DNA of 64,000 nt from Ceratodon purpureus (taxonomy: Eukaryota > Streptophyta > Bryopsida > Pseudoditrichales > Ditrichaceae), in assembly GCA_014871385.1 (NCBI GenBank), contig CM026423.1:13290858-13354857 (forward strand), read 5' to 3'. A program made the translations under genes and the position numbers. This document shows positions 35,277 through 48,503 of the stretch, in pieces. How positions within the stretch are numbered: the first letter of the stretch is position 1; each line of letters starts with the position of its first letter. The notes below the pieces were generated by a model. The model was not told where the DNA came from. It saw only the letters and a program-made list of their open reading frames with translations, and did not search any database.

Positions 35277-36249
35277 GTAGATAAATTATGGATTGAAAGG
35301 ATTGCGATAGGATGGCACTCAGATAAATAGCATTTTTTACCAGGATGAGGTTAGCTGACATGACTCGATATAGTAGATAAGAGCATGCAGATAAATTACC
35401 GGGAGATAACTGAGGATGAAGTAAGATAAACTGAGTGTCCAACTGGCATGCAGTAAATTTTCCAATATTAGCACAGCTGGCAGATTTTGCTAAGATTTTA
35501 CAAATCCTAAATTGGTCAAACCCAGTTCCAGCTCAGCTTTACCCTTTCACATTCACCGAAGTCAGCATTAGCTTTACCCCTTCATATTCACCAAATTCTC
35601 TCCCTTCACAAGTTCACAGGCTTGTTTTTATCCTTTTCACTACACTGGACTTGAGGGTCACTACCCAAAATTAATCTTGACCTACATTTGAAGGAAATTT
35701 TGGGATGAATGGTTCCGAATCTCAAATGTTTGCTTTGAAACTGTGGATGAGCGAGTCATATGTGGATGATAGTAATATAAAAAAATAAAATAGAGTTACA
35801 TGTTATTTGAATTAGATTTTGTTTATAGTATTAGAAAGTATGTTGTAGATAGGAAGAATATTTTATATTGAATATATAGATTGATATTGAAATATTCAGC
35901 TTTGATATAGAAATTTTATAAAACTAGCTAATATTTAAAGGAAAAATATGAAAAAAAATATTAATAAATATATTGCTATGTTAAATTACTAGCTTATATA
36001 CAAATTCTTACTTTCATCATATTTCATGCAAAGAATTGAGCTACATAAGGGGAAAAATTGCATGGAAAAGTCAAAGTTTCTAAAAATGTTTATGAGCTAA
36101 TTTATCTAGTTGACATGTTAAGGTACTACCTAAAATTTAGAACATAATATGAAGTGCATATTGTGTTAAAGGAATAGATACAAAAATTCTAAGGGAATTT
36201 CAAACAACATACAAATAACCCATTAAGTAACGTAAAAGATTAGATATTT

Positions 36250-36292
36250 AAAAAAATAAATAAATAAATAAATAAAAAATAAAAAAACACAA
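36250..36292. repeat. AAAT/AAATA microsatellite
   Basis: Runs of AAATAAAT followed by A-rich sequence in the AT-rich desert. Confidence 0.8.
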
Positions 36293-37924
36293 AAAGTTAC
36301 ATGTAGGGTTTCATGTAAAATTGGCTATTGAACAACAAAATAACGGACAAAGAGATAGATAGACAAAGATAATCTTCTTATAGTGTAGATTTCACTGTTT
36401 ATTAAATGCTAAATCATTACAACAATTTTTATGTTGAATGTAAAGACTATAGGTATTTTGAATGATGAATATGTAAAAGATCTTCAAATTTAATATATCC
36501 ATGAGATATCATATTGGTGTTGGCGTCAAAAAAATCATAATCTTATAATGCTAGGCTTGCAAATATCTAGAATAAAAAATAACCGATTATCATATTCTAT
36601 GTTTGAAATTGTAAAAAATTATATTTTGGAAACAAAAAATTCCCAACTTCAAAGAATTATCCTTCCAAGGTGAAGTGTGAATTGATCATGAAGATTTTCC
36701 ATCCTTGAGGGTTTATATTCTTGAAATTTTGAATTATAACTATTGTAACATTTCAATCAAACTTAAAATTACAACATTTCAATCAAACTTCAAATTTGAC
36801 AAAGATGTGCCAAACATATACTTATTAAAAACAAGATTTTAACACTTTAAAGTTAAATATTTAATTTTGATACTTAAAAGTTTAAAGAGCAAGTACTAAA
36901 GTCCAACCCTTACTTGATACTCCTCCGCCTCAGTAGGAGTCAAAGTCACAAATCCCTCTCATTTAGTGGTAGAAATCCTATTATAAAAAATAATTTTTTT
37001 ATACTTTGTATAATAGTATTATTAGGAAAAAAAATTCCTTGAAACAAAATAAGATTCTTGGAGAACAAAATTTTATTTATATTTTGATCCTTGATATTGA
37101 ATCAATATAATTCCTTTTAAGTCAAAAAGTTAGGCATGGGCAATAATTTGTGTATAAATTGTTCCAATGCAGTGAGAAAAGTGATTTTACTGATGTTTGT
37201 TAGTTTCTTTTAAAATCAACTTATACTTGTTACAGTAATTATAAAAATTATGGATTTGAACAAAAAATACAAATTACTCATTGAATTTAAACTAACATCA
37301 ACAATTAGGTAAGTCTATATATTGGTTATAAGGTGAATTTTGGTTATAAGATTCTTTAACCTTATATGTGGCATACAATTATTTTTTGATTATTTACAAA
37401 TCTTATGAAAATTTGAAGCTATACTTATTCTCATCAATTTTGATCATTTAAACAAATAAATTTTTACTTTTTTTCAACAAAAAAGAATAAAAACTTTGGT
37501 TCTTTAATGAATTCAATGTGAATAAAACATCTATTTGTTCCACAACTAAACTTATGTCTAGAAAAACATAGATTAGCAGTATAAATACCCCCACTAATTA
37601 TTTTGATCACAACATCTTTGAATTATTTCTCTAGTACCCGAGATTTGTCTAAGATACATGATTTTCATTATTAAGTTTGTGAGTGAATATCCATGATAAT
37701 ATTATTTGAAGAGATGAATAAAATTGATATAAATAGTGTAAGTGCACATTAGGCAAGGATGGACTTTATATTAGTAAAACAAATCTAATTCACGTTTAAT
37801 ATATTAAACATAATAGAAAGAATTGAAGAATCTAAGTTCTTTATGATCCTCGATGTTTTCAATGTGCATCTAAACTACCCATGTTATAGAGCAAACTTCC
37901 TCATTTTTATTTGTATGCAAAACA

Positions 37925-37963
37925 ACTCCCTTCTAAAAACTCCCTTCTAAAAACTCCCTTCTA
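37925..37963. repeat. 14-bp repeat, about three copies
   Basis: ACTCCCTTCTAAAA is repeated head to tail, the last copy truncated at TTCTAGTG. Confidence 0.85.
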
Positions 37964-38658
37964 GTGATCTATTTAAGAACCTTCAGATATGAAAATGGAC
38001 ATTTGTAAACATATCGTCCACAAATCAAAAAATGCCATTGGATTGTGAAGGAAGGAACTCATGAACACATAGGCAATGTTAATACAATATAGCCACATGC
38101 TCACGAACGGAACAATCTGCTCACCGCACCCATAAGGTGCCATAGCAAACATGTCCATGACAGGACTGAGTCTGCTCACTGACCCACGAGGTACCATGGC
38201 AAGTGCCCACAGACAACACAACTCCACTGAAGTAGCAACTCAGGAATCCCACCATGGCCATTATTCTCTCGGATGGAGAATTTCCCCGTTGCACAAGAAA
38301 CTTCCCAAGTACAGTATCTTTGTTGGACTATTGAACCTACTAAACTGGCACAAAGGTTGGAAGTTGGTTAGATTTGACAAACCACTCTCCGCGGCCAACT
38401 TTGAGTGAAGATATGACTAATTATGTTCTTATTATAGAATAATTGATTGTTAATAATTATTTTCTGCTGGGAATAATGAGTTGGGTATCTGGTGCGTATT
38501 TGCATTGAAGAATCTAGGCATGAATAAAGTTTATTACGTGTCTTCAAAAAAAAAAAAAAAAAGAATCTAGGCATGCTCATGTAACATGCAGTTCTATTAT
38601 TGGGATGAAATATTGGCTTTGAAAATGTGCAGGGAGAGAATTCAGAATACCAATGAAC

Positions 38659-38992
38659 AAGGTAGCGGCACCCACTCCCGTGGGTGTCCCCATTGCCGTG
38701 CACTACAGCGGCACCCCATCCCGTTTTACTTTGAGTGGGCACACCAATCCGGTAGCGTGTAATGTGTGTCATGTGCTCACAGGAGTGGCACCACTTTGAC
38801 ACGGTTAGGGGTGCCTCACCACTTTCCTGTATGAGCGACCAAATTGTATTCAAATCCTTTGATATTCATGGATTTTTTCTCACGATCCTATTTGTTTTGT
38901 ATTCGCCTTCTTTCCTATCTGGTTGCAAATTGTTTCCTTATTCTACAACTGTGCAATTTCCTTATACCCACGGGAGTGGGTGCCGCTACCTT
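38659..38992. mobile_element. Short element with perfect 27-bp terminal inverted repeats
   Basis: AAGGTAGCGGCACCCACTCC starts at 38659, and its 27-base continuation is matched perfectly in reverse complement at 38966-38992. The 334-bp unit is GC-richer than the surrounding desert. Inside, a second AGCGGCACCCCATCCCG copy follows the left end, so the terminal motif is repeated subterminally. The size and structure fit a MITE-like non-autonomous DNA element. I see no clear target-site duplication next to the ends, so the family is undetermined. Confidence 0.62.
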
Positions 38993-41900
38993 AGTCAAAG
39001 AAACTATGAGGAAAGGAGTCCTATCACATGTTATTGAATCCGATTTCAAGCCTTGAGTATGTAATGTAAGGTTTAAATTGGGTTTTCCTTAGCAACAAAT
39101 GATTTTTTGGAGATGTTGAGTTAAAACTAGAGCTAAAAAATACTTCAAATTACAAACCGCGTAGGCCATTGGAAAGGTTATTCAATCTTGTTTTGTGGCC
39201 AAATAAGTATTTAATAAAAATGTATAGAATCACAAAGCTATAAATATTTTAAAGCGCATTATTAATCATTACAGTAATTATTATTATTACTTAAATAACC
39301 TTCATATAGATGCCCTAGCATGGTCAGATTTGAGTTTTTCTTGTTCCTAACCTCTTTAGAATCAAGCTGGCAGTGAGGATGCGCTCAAAATTCACTAAGA
39401 AAGTGCACCCGTGATTTTAGAAAAAATAAATAAGTTGGGTGGTGAGGGTGTTTTTACATATCTGAGCACTGTATTTGGTATCTTAGATTGAACATTGCAT
39501 TTCCCTCTACTTTGAGCACATTGCGCACTGAAATGAGGATCTCTGCAAGTGGATTTGAGTTTTTAGCATTTCTTTTGCACAATGCTTGTATGACCACTAC
39601 TTTATGGCTTCAGCGTTTTGGATTTATCATAAACCCTTTTAAAGTTGCCAAAAAGTGCAAGAACAACTCCTTGATGAAAAAAATCAAATTTCAGAGTGAC
39701 ACTTACGTCAAACCGATTTTCTCCAAATTGGTGATTTTGGAAAAATCTTAAAAAAATTGTTCATGTTCCAAACATACTAGAGAAGAGAATCAGCTTTAGT
39801 TGCCAAGTTTCTATAAATTTATGAAGTAGAAATTTTCAGTCAAACGCGGACACTCAATGTTAGTATTTGAGAAATTTACTAATCTTCGAAACTTCACATG
39901 TTATTATCTCCCAACCCGTTGCTTCCTCAAACTCAAAATTTGATACAAATTTTGATAGCCAACTACTTTCAAAGATATTGCGGTTAAATTGCTTATAGTG
40001 TTTCTGAAATTTGTCACACATTAGAAGATGCAGGTATGACACTGCTTTGACTTAAAATCTGTGGAAATATCCCTCCATTCTATAGGAATTAATAATAAAG
40101 GGGTTAAGAATGAAGACTTTAAGTGTTTCCATAGATATTTCTTTCTTTATATGGTGAAATGGTTTTTACTACCGTAGTTTACAAGCAGCTTCGTCCATAA
40201 ATAATTAAAAAAATAACAGCTAAAAATTTTGGAAAATTATTGGCAATTTTTTCCGAATATAATATTAATTAATTTTTGAAATTGCCGGAAAATTAAAAAA
40301 TTTCACTTCTCACTAGACATTTACTTGTATTTGAAGCATGTGCAAGTTGCAGTGGAGAGAATGTGCTCCTTTTGTAATCAAGCTCACTTACATTAGTTCA
40401 CAAAGAATATGGGCTAAGAAGTAGCAAGACTCTAAGTGAGGCTTTTCAAATGTGTTGTACACAGATTTTTGGAGTCCAATTGAGCATAGAAGATGAAGTT
40501 TTATAGAATTGTGTTTAACTAAGAAAAGTTGATAAATTGATTCTTCTTCCATCTCCAACAAGTTTTGTGTTGAAATAAGTCTTTATACAAAAGATATGGA
40601 CAAATCATTGCAGCGGGGTATAGTTTAAAAAAATAGAATGGGTTCAAAACAATTTTTCGGAGGTCATTTGTGCATCGAAGATTAAATTTTTTGAAATTTT
40701 GTTGGTTTAAGAAAAATATATAAATCAAGTAATCTTTCACCTCCAACAAATTTTATGTCATTTAAAGACTATGTACAAAAATTATGCATGTTATAAAACA
40801 AAAGACCAACTAGGTGCTTCACCTCAAAGTTCACATTTCCCATATGCATGGTTGGACACAACTCCACTCTACTTGCATAAAGCAGAGAGCATTCTCACCT
40901 CTTACTTACATCTATCTTGTCATCCAACGCAGAAAAGATGTGTAGGATTAAAACTTTAGTAAAAAAAATTAAATAAGGCTTTATGACGAATTAAAAAAAA
41001 ATTAAGAAAGAAAGTTGCCAAAAATTTGAATATACTATTTTTAGGTGCCAAACACTAAAATTTGAAATTAATTAATTATTTGGCAAGAGAGCATCGAAGC
41101 AGCTTGTAAATTGCGGTAGTTCATATTGGTTGTTTGGACTAGACTCATCTTGCTAAAATTTTCAACTCTGTCATCATGTTCACTTGAGTTAAGTTGTCAT
41201 GACTTATAAAGTTTGTTGAATTAGATCCTTAAAATCAAATTAGAACACGTTGTAGTACACAAGATGTACTAAACATGCACATGGATTTCATCAAAGAAAT
41301 ACATATTTTAACCTATTCCTTTATATAATATGAAGTGATGTTTTTACACTTTCATTAAAATAAGAAATAATATTGAATTTTATTATTAGTAGATATTAAA
41401 ATTTGAATAAAAATATATGCAAAGCTTTTTAAACTTAGATGTTTAAAAGACTAAAATATTTTTGGATTTTATTTGCTAAAATAAAATTGTGTATATGTAA
41501 ATGTATTTTAAGCAAAGATTTTTTAAAATTATTTTCAATATTAATATAAATTTCTTAATGCTAAAACATATTTTCATTGCTAATTTGCTACTTCAATGCA
41601 CTTTACAATTCATGATTTGATGTATGTTTAAGTTTTCAAGAGCTTTTCAAAATTCATGATGTGTAGTTTGAAAAACAATATTCAAATTATTTCTATATTC
41701 TGTTGTAGAATATAAGAAGAAATAGAAATCCAGTTTTTTTTGGAGAAATGGTGTTTATTAAATGAGAGTCTTCGCAATCAATGCCGAGGTTAACTCAGTG
41801 ATTCTATATTTGGAGTCAAACGAACTTGAATACTCCTCTGATTTGCAAAGAGCTCCGAGAGAGGTAAAGAGACCTGATAGGATTAGAGTTCGAGATGGTG

Positions 41901-44824
41901 TAGAGTATTTCCCCACTTTATATATATCTGTACTCTCGGTTTAAGCGATTGTTCCATGAACACCTTGTAGAAGTCTCTACAAGACAAAGGTCAAGGAAAA
42001 TGACCTTTGTCATTCCATAAGAACGATGACACTTTCACACCATCAGAGGCGTGGATTCGTGGAAGGGTGAGAGAACCTGAAGTGAGCCAGGACGCCTCGG
42101 AGTGAAGTCGAAGTGGGAAGTTGGTTCTGAAAACGTTCTGTAGCAAACACTTGATGCTCGGCATGCAAACTTTAGCAAAGACTCTGACATCTACCAGATT
42201 TGGAACCTTTCCTTATGCCACCACCAACAACATGTCAAACAATATAAAAATTTGGAGTAATCTGGTGAGTTCTATTCACAATTCATCATAAACCTTTAGA
42301 TTGTTCACGTAATATAAAAAGTATTCAAAATCAATATTGAGTGCAACAACAAATGATGTGTTAATTGATTAATGTAGAAAAGAACCAATAGTATGCATTA
42401 TCTTCTAACAATAAATTGTTCAAAGCCATCACTGTATTCAAAAGTTAAAAGATAATATTGTAATGAAAGGTGGAAGTTCTACATACATCTACTTTTTTAG
42501 TGTCTTTTTTACCTTAATAGGATTTACTAAAGTTATTCACTAAGTTATTTGATATCTTTACATTTTGTCATCCATTAAGTTTGTAGATTGGTCCATGTAA
42601 AACCTTGACGTGTCGATAGTAAAAATTTGATTTTTGCAATTGATCACAAACAACTCTTGAGTCTTGAGTCTTGACTTTCAATAACAACTTGATTATGCAA
42701 TAAACCCTTGTTAAGTTGTTTTGGACAAATTTATCTAAATAAAAGTTGTTTGTGTTAAGTTGGAAAAGTCTAAATTTCTACCAATATTTCAAAACATAAC
42801 TTGTTGTGAAAATCTTCAAAGATACAAACATAAGTAATAGTACAAGATAGAAATTTTCATAGCTTATTAAATAGGCAATCTATGGACTCAACATCTAGAA
42901 GCTCTTAGATCCTCCTTAAATGGAAGATATTAAAAAATCATCATAACATCATGCTTGGAAGACCATCTTCAAGTTCATTCATGTACAAATAAATGTTGCG
43001 GACTTTGCATTTTAGTTTCTATCAATATTGCAAGATCCACCCATGCTATCAAGAATATTTTATTACAATATTTGAAACTCATAATTAAGAAACCCTTGTA
43101 AATTATTCTACAAACAAAATATTAACATCTTCTGATTAAAATCTGGTTAAGTGGGTTTCAAATGAAAGAAGCTTATTACACTACATGGATTTAGGATTTC
43201 CTTTAAAATTTTCATATATTAATCAATTATATTGAACACACAAATGAACTTGAATTGTCTATGATTCCACAATACCTACTTGGTGAGGCATGTATGACTT
43301 ATTGCAAGTCTGATACCATTCACCAGACCATACAATTAACTTGTTGACTACAATGGTGCATGATCTTGAACAGACCCCACCGAATCTGCTGCACAAATCA
43401 AGCTGATAGAGGCCTCTGCCAAATTCTTTCCATGAACCCTACTCGTGACCTTGAAGCAGCTATTTTATTCATGACTCAGGGCCATGTGTTTTTCTACATT
43501 AAAGAATGAATAATCTATGACAGCGGAAGCAGTTAGTGAATAGTTTCCACAGATGTACAGGCTCAGGAAACAAGTGAAGGAAGGCTAGGGCTTTGGAGTC
43601 GGTGAAATTCTTTGTCTCGGTGAAAATATTCAACACAAACAAGTGTAAAAAACTCATCGGTTTGGAGTGTGGTGCAGCAAAATGCTTAGTTATGTGCAGG
43701 CCTGAGCTACTGGCTATGGTAGAGCACAAGAAAGTCACATTGCCTTATCCTAATCATAATTTTGTGTGTACACAGTACAGCATTGTGGTAACTTGTTGCA
43801 GGCGCATTGACTATCTATCCAGCAATTTGGTGTATTCATATAATCTTTAAGAAGTGAAATATGTGTTTTTAAAATATAATTTAACTTTTCGTAGAACAAG
43901 AAACATTTAATTTGGATATATTTGGTATTTCTAGTGGGCGTCTGATAGGAGAGGAGTGCAGCAACTTGGTCTTGAAAGAGTGTGACCTCTGAGGCAAAAG
44001 GTACTGAATTTCAACACCTAAAATTTTGACACAAGTTATACTATTTCATTTTAAATTTGAATTGAACCAAGACTTTGTATTGTGTGTACCCTATTATTAT
44101 GCATACTACCATGCATTAGTTAATTCTATTCTTTAAAGCATGAACAAGGCATAAAATTACGGAAATGTTAGTACTAACCTATCAAGTTTTAAAAAGTATC
44201 ATTAAAATATCAAGAAGATCCAAAACAATTTTTTTTACAAATTATTAAGGTAGTTTTTTCCTTTATGTTTTGAATACAGATATATTAGCCAATAGTGTTC
44301 TTAAAAAATACTTTTCTACGGAGTGAGAAGGTTTTTTTATGCCATTCAATCTATCATTAGACTTAATAGTTCAAGTATATGTATGGTCAACAACTTTTGA
44401 GCACAACATGAACCGGGAATTCGGGATGGAACTGGGCGCACGAATGGGTCAACAACACTCAAACCACATGCGTTTGAATTACCCAAGCACCCAAGGAGTC
44501 CCAGCCCCCTCGATCTCCAGGAGGCGAGCATGTCTTTCAACTCTCACAACAATATGATGTCTTGTTGTAAACTTTCCATCATAACAAAAAAAGCAACTCT
44601 CTCAGAGTCTCAGTATTCAGTTGACCGAACGCACTCTAACTGAAGTCCTCCTGAACAAATACACAATCTATGCCAGGTCATACTCCTTCTAGATCATTAT
44701 TCCGCAAATGCCATGTAACTGAATACCCAGTTCCAGCTCATCCAATTCCAGGAGCTAGCAATCTCCAAACTTGAATCTCACTTCACAAGCACATAATTTG
44801 TAACTTCCATTCGGATAATCTGTG

Positions 44825-44955
44825 TAGTCGCCATATTGATTAAATTGACTAATCCTGACTATAATAGCCACTCAAATAGTGTGATTTCAGTTCATTTTCT
44901 CTCTTTATTTAATTAGTGTGGCAGCCAATTAAACAGCCAATTTAATAGTTGTGGC
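44825..44955. repeat. Dispersed repeat related to the inverted-repeat spacer
   Basis: TAGCCACTCAAATAGTGTGA..AGTTCATTTT..TTTAATTAGTGTGGCAGCCAATTAAA parallels 16553-16615 (GGCCGCTCCAATGGTAAGAT..AGTTCATTTT..TTGATTAGTTTGGCAGCCATTAAA). The preceding bases (CCATATTGATTAAATTGACT) resemble units of the 19-bp array. The alignment is imperfect but long enough to be non-random. Confidence 0.6.
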
Positions 44956-46677
44956 TTTTAAGAGAAGTTTCGCACTTGGATTAGGCTTCCAAAAGATTAG
45001 ATGCTCTCTCAAGCGAATGACGTATTCATATGTTGATATATTCTCTCAGCTCTTATCCATAAATTACACCCTGCTGATGTGTACAGAGTGACAAGTACCA
45101 GTTCGTGGCGTCGAAAGTAATGGCAAGGTGTGGGCGCAAGCAGTCTCATAATTGAGAGTGATCACGATTGACGTCTATATAAAACTGCGACTGCTACGTT
45201 GCTGGAGGACGTCGTAACACGATGCGGGTGGGTCATGAACCAGCTGGTTCTAACTTAAAGCAATGATACACAGATCATCAAAAACTCCATTGAGATAATT
45301 TGGGCACTGGATAAGAGTAGGTGATGATATTATTCATGACTTTAACATGAAGGAATCATTGTGCTCACCTAGGTGAACACCACCTGGTGCAGTTCCTGGC
45401 ATTGCAGTTCAGGAATGTTTTGCTCCGAGCTACGGAATTCTTTGTTTGTTACTAGGGCTTTTCTTTTGAAGTGCTCTGGTTGTTCCCAACTATATATTGC
45501 TGCATTCACCATGAAGTGGGTTGCAGCACTTGATAGCCATGGACTGCAGAATTCAGATGCTATGTAGTTTACTGGTTTGGAGAATTGATAGTCGCAGCAA
45601 AATCTAAATACAACCTCAGACAAGACTACTTCGTGCCTGCAAATGGTACAAAACAGTGACTTCAATTTTCATGGAGAGTGTTTTAGTGTACTTACGTGCA
45701 CAGCTTCAATTCTCAATGCTGCTCTGGTGAAGGTCACAATTAAAAACTCGGACTCGTCATTGAGTGCTCTGGTACTGCTCCTGATCCTAAAGCTAAATGC
45801 AGACGTAGATGGCTGTTTGACGATCGTAAATATCGTCGTTACATATTCAGACTTCATTTCCTGATTTTTGGAGTCCACATTAATAACACAACTTAGACTA
45901 TATTTGAATGCAGTCCAAGACCTCTCTAGCTTCATCGTCTCAAGCTCTGAAAACCTTCAAGAATTTTATGATATTACCCTGATTTCTCCAACTCACCCCT
46001 GCATTTTATCTGGATTACAGCATGGGCAGCTCAGATGGTAGATCATAACCGTGAGATTTGCAATGCTTCCTCTTCAAAATTATCTGCTCTATCAACTCAA
46101 GGACATGAGATCATGCAGCACTTACCAGATTACATTCTCATTTCGTAGCAAGAATTTACTGTGTTTCATAGAAAACACCCTTCAGTCGCTCAAAGTCACG
46201 TACTGCAGCAGTATCGGTACCTGTTCACCAATTTCTTGTCACACCAACATTCATAGTCATTGCACAAGAATTTTCGGTATCAAGGCCTTCGGGACTCAGC
46301 AAAAATCACCCTATTGTCAGAAACAGAGGCAAGTATGCCTAGCCAAGAGACAAATTTGCTTAGTTAAGAGAAAAGCATTTATAAATCCAACAGCATAATT
46401 GTGGACTGAACACGTCCTGTTTCTGAATCAATTTCTTTTTGATGGGATCTTTATGCATTGAAGTTCCTATCTGTAATATTGGAGTTCTTCTTCGAACTGT
46501 AAATACAGTGTCTAAAAACTTTAGTTCATTGTTCTTGATGACCACTGGGAGATAAGCAGCATATCTAATAAAATCGAGAGTCCATACCAAAGGGGCTACA
46601 AACATTGGGTACTATCCAACTTCTAACACTCAGGCTTATAATATCAGCGACAGCGAAGAGAATTTTCCAAACAGAGC

Positions 46678-47358
46678 ATGCTACAGGTTTGTAGTTTTTT
46701 TCTTTTCTGCTCTGCTATTCAGATGGAGATTGAACTGTCTGGTTACATGAAAAATTCCTTGGCAGCCGCTCCAGCTCAATGTATTTCGAATCGATGGTCC
46801 TCATATCTGTGCCATAAACATACATACTTGTTTTCCGAGGTATTCTTCAAATTCGGAAGCGTATGTCCTCGTTGCTTTCAAATAAGTATGGTGAATTGTA
46901 CTTTAAATTCAAGGACATTTCTGACGAAGCTGGAATGTGTCGTCATCACAGGAATGTGTCGATGTAGCCTACGTCCGAGAAGCAGAACAGAGGAGATAAT
47001 TTGCATACAACCCTGTCTTCGTTTTTCTTATGGCAATGCTGGTTTCATAAGCTTGAGTACACCAAAAATAGAGAGCCCATCGAAAGCAGTGCGCTGCATC
47101 AATCCCGAAACCTATTTCATGAAGACTCAAGATTCATCTCACTTCGAATCAAAGGCACCTTACTCTTGCCGAAAATGGTTTCACTCTTCCATGTTCCGAG
47201 ATTTCGCCGCGCTAGCTATGTGTATGAAGGAGACGTATATTGAAAGGGATGAAGGTTCAACAAGATTATTGAGTATGACATTTTCTCTGGTCCCAATCGG
47301 TGTCAAAAGGATCAAGAAATCATGCCACATGGTCGACTCACAAGTGAGAAGTATGTGA
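46678..47358 (+). CDS. Uncharacterised 226-aa open frame
   Basis: The longest frame in this stretch starts with ATG at 46678 (MLQVCSFFLFCSAIQMEIEL). It is Ser/Cys/Arg-rich with no recognisable domain, and its hydrophobic start is a weak signal-like segment. Its length is unusual for chance in DNA of this composition, but there is no supporting motif. It could be a lineage-specific gene, part of an undetected multi-exon gene, or a spurious frame. Confidence 0.25.
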   Translation: MLQVCSFFLFCSAIQMEIELSGYMKNSLAAAPAQCISNRWSSYLCHKHTYLFSEVFFKFGSVCPRCFQISMVNCTLNSRTFLTKLECVVITGMCRCSLRPRSRTEEIICIQPCLRFSYGNAGFISLSTPKIESPSKAVRCINPETYFMKTQDSSHFESKAPYSCRKWFHSSMFRDFAALAMCMKETYIERDEGSTRLLSMTFSLVPIGVKRIKKSCHMVDSQVRSM

Positions 47359-47642
47359 GGGCAGAGTATATAAGTCTGCATAAGCAAGCTTCATAATAAC
47401 ATTCCGACAAAAAGTGCACGCAATTGCAGCGAAGAGATTCTGCTTTATTCACACAGATTTTCGTTACATATTTTCTCAACACTCGGTAGATCGTCATTGC
47501 AAAGTTCCTTCAATCCAAAGCCCTCGTTAGTACTCTCGGATCGAGCGGAAAAGCATTCGAGAACAAACCAAAGACCTCAAATTTCAGATTCATGGTCGGA
47601 TCAGAAGCACCAAGACTCGATCTCAGTTGAAGTTAATCCAAT

Positions 47643-48376
47643 CTATGCGAACTCGGCGGTGTGCTCCTTGCCGTAGGTGTCCATAGCCTTGTTGACTGCT
47701 TCCGCCATGCCCTTGTAGTGGTCCGGTGGCGGGACGGAGGCGTCGATAGGCGTGTAGTTCACAGTCCAATCAATCGTGGAGGACTCGCCAGCAGCTGAAA
47801 ATTTGATAGTGAATCGCACGGAGGTGTAGCGGGGATCGCCGCCCTCGACAACAGCGTAGCTGATCGTGTGAGTAGCGTCATCTACAACATCGACGTGCTC
47901 CTTCACCTTCTGTCCCGCGCCTTGGGGGCCGACTCCTATGAAGCATTCAATCATGTGGATCTTTCATCAATCAATGACCGGAGATCATTTCAGATACAAC
48001 TCACATGGTAAGGGGGTTAACTAGAAGCTCTATCAACAGCCTAAGACATTCACGAGCAGGTGATCTCTATCAGATCGTGGCCATAGACATGAGCATCTTG
48101 AAAAGGATTAAATACACAGAGGAGATAGAGTAGTACTTGGTTGCTCCGAAATAAGCAGTGCCAAAGTTCGGTGGATTGAAGAATCTAGTTACCTTCGCCG
48201 AGAGTCACAACGCGGACAGTGCCTACCCCGGCTCCACCCTCGAGGACCTCAATGCTAGCAAAGTACGTCGGCAACACCTTGAGCAAGAGCTTGTCGCACG
48301 ATGCCTGCTTCGCCATCTTCCATGCAAGATCGAGAGGCAAGGCGGAAACATAGGAGGCCTTGTATTCCGACGTCAT
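47643..48376 (-). CDS. Bet v 1 / PR-10-like protein
   Basis: Two exons, 48376-48193 and 47935-47643, joined at phase 1; 158 residues, the family's standard length. It reads MTSEYKASYVSALPLDLAWK, then TYFASIEVLEGGAGVGTVRV with the Gly-rich P-loop (GGAGVG), HVDVVDDATHTISYAVVEGG in the central strands, and a C-terminal helix YKGMAEAVNKAMDTYGKEHT. Bet v 1 proteins enclose a hydrophobic cavity and bind cytokinins, flavonoids or other small ligands; plant PR-10 members are often stress-induced. The intron sits after the P-loop strand region, a position I associate with plant PR-10 genes. The ligand is unknown. Confidence 0.93.
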
Positions 48377-48495
48377 GACTGTAAAAGGGATTGGGAAAGA
48401 CCGGTATAAGAGGGAGATCAGCGATGAGATGAATTGATTGGAGGACTCAACTTCAGAACTGCAAGTTGCTTGAAGAAAATGCGGAACGGAGATCC

Positions 48496-48503
48496 CTTAT
48501 ATA
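48496..48503 (-). promoter_or_regulatory. TATA box of the Bet v 1-like gene
   Basis: TATATAAG on the minus strand, 120 bases upstream of the ATG at 48376. It sits in a GC-richer promoter context, predicting a transcription start near 48465. Confidence 0.65.

Larger units (their letters stand above)
33624..46677. other. AT-rich gene desert
   Basis: About 13 kb with no convincing gene. 34080-43400 is strongly AT-rich, with dispersed runs of A or T and small repeats listed separately. A GC-richer island of about 450 bp at 41740-42200 interrupts it and could be part of an old LTR or other element, but I found no matching partner. 45369-45935 (minus) contains two exon-like open stretches separated by a possible short intron (GTAAGT near 45696, CAG near 45645), with no family likeness. 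Confidence 0.55.

Noticed and set aside
38659..38992. The inverted-end element as a precursor-miRNA hairpin
   Set aside because: Only the 27-bp ends pair; the 280-bp interior is not self-complementary, which fits a transposable element better.
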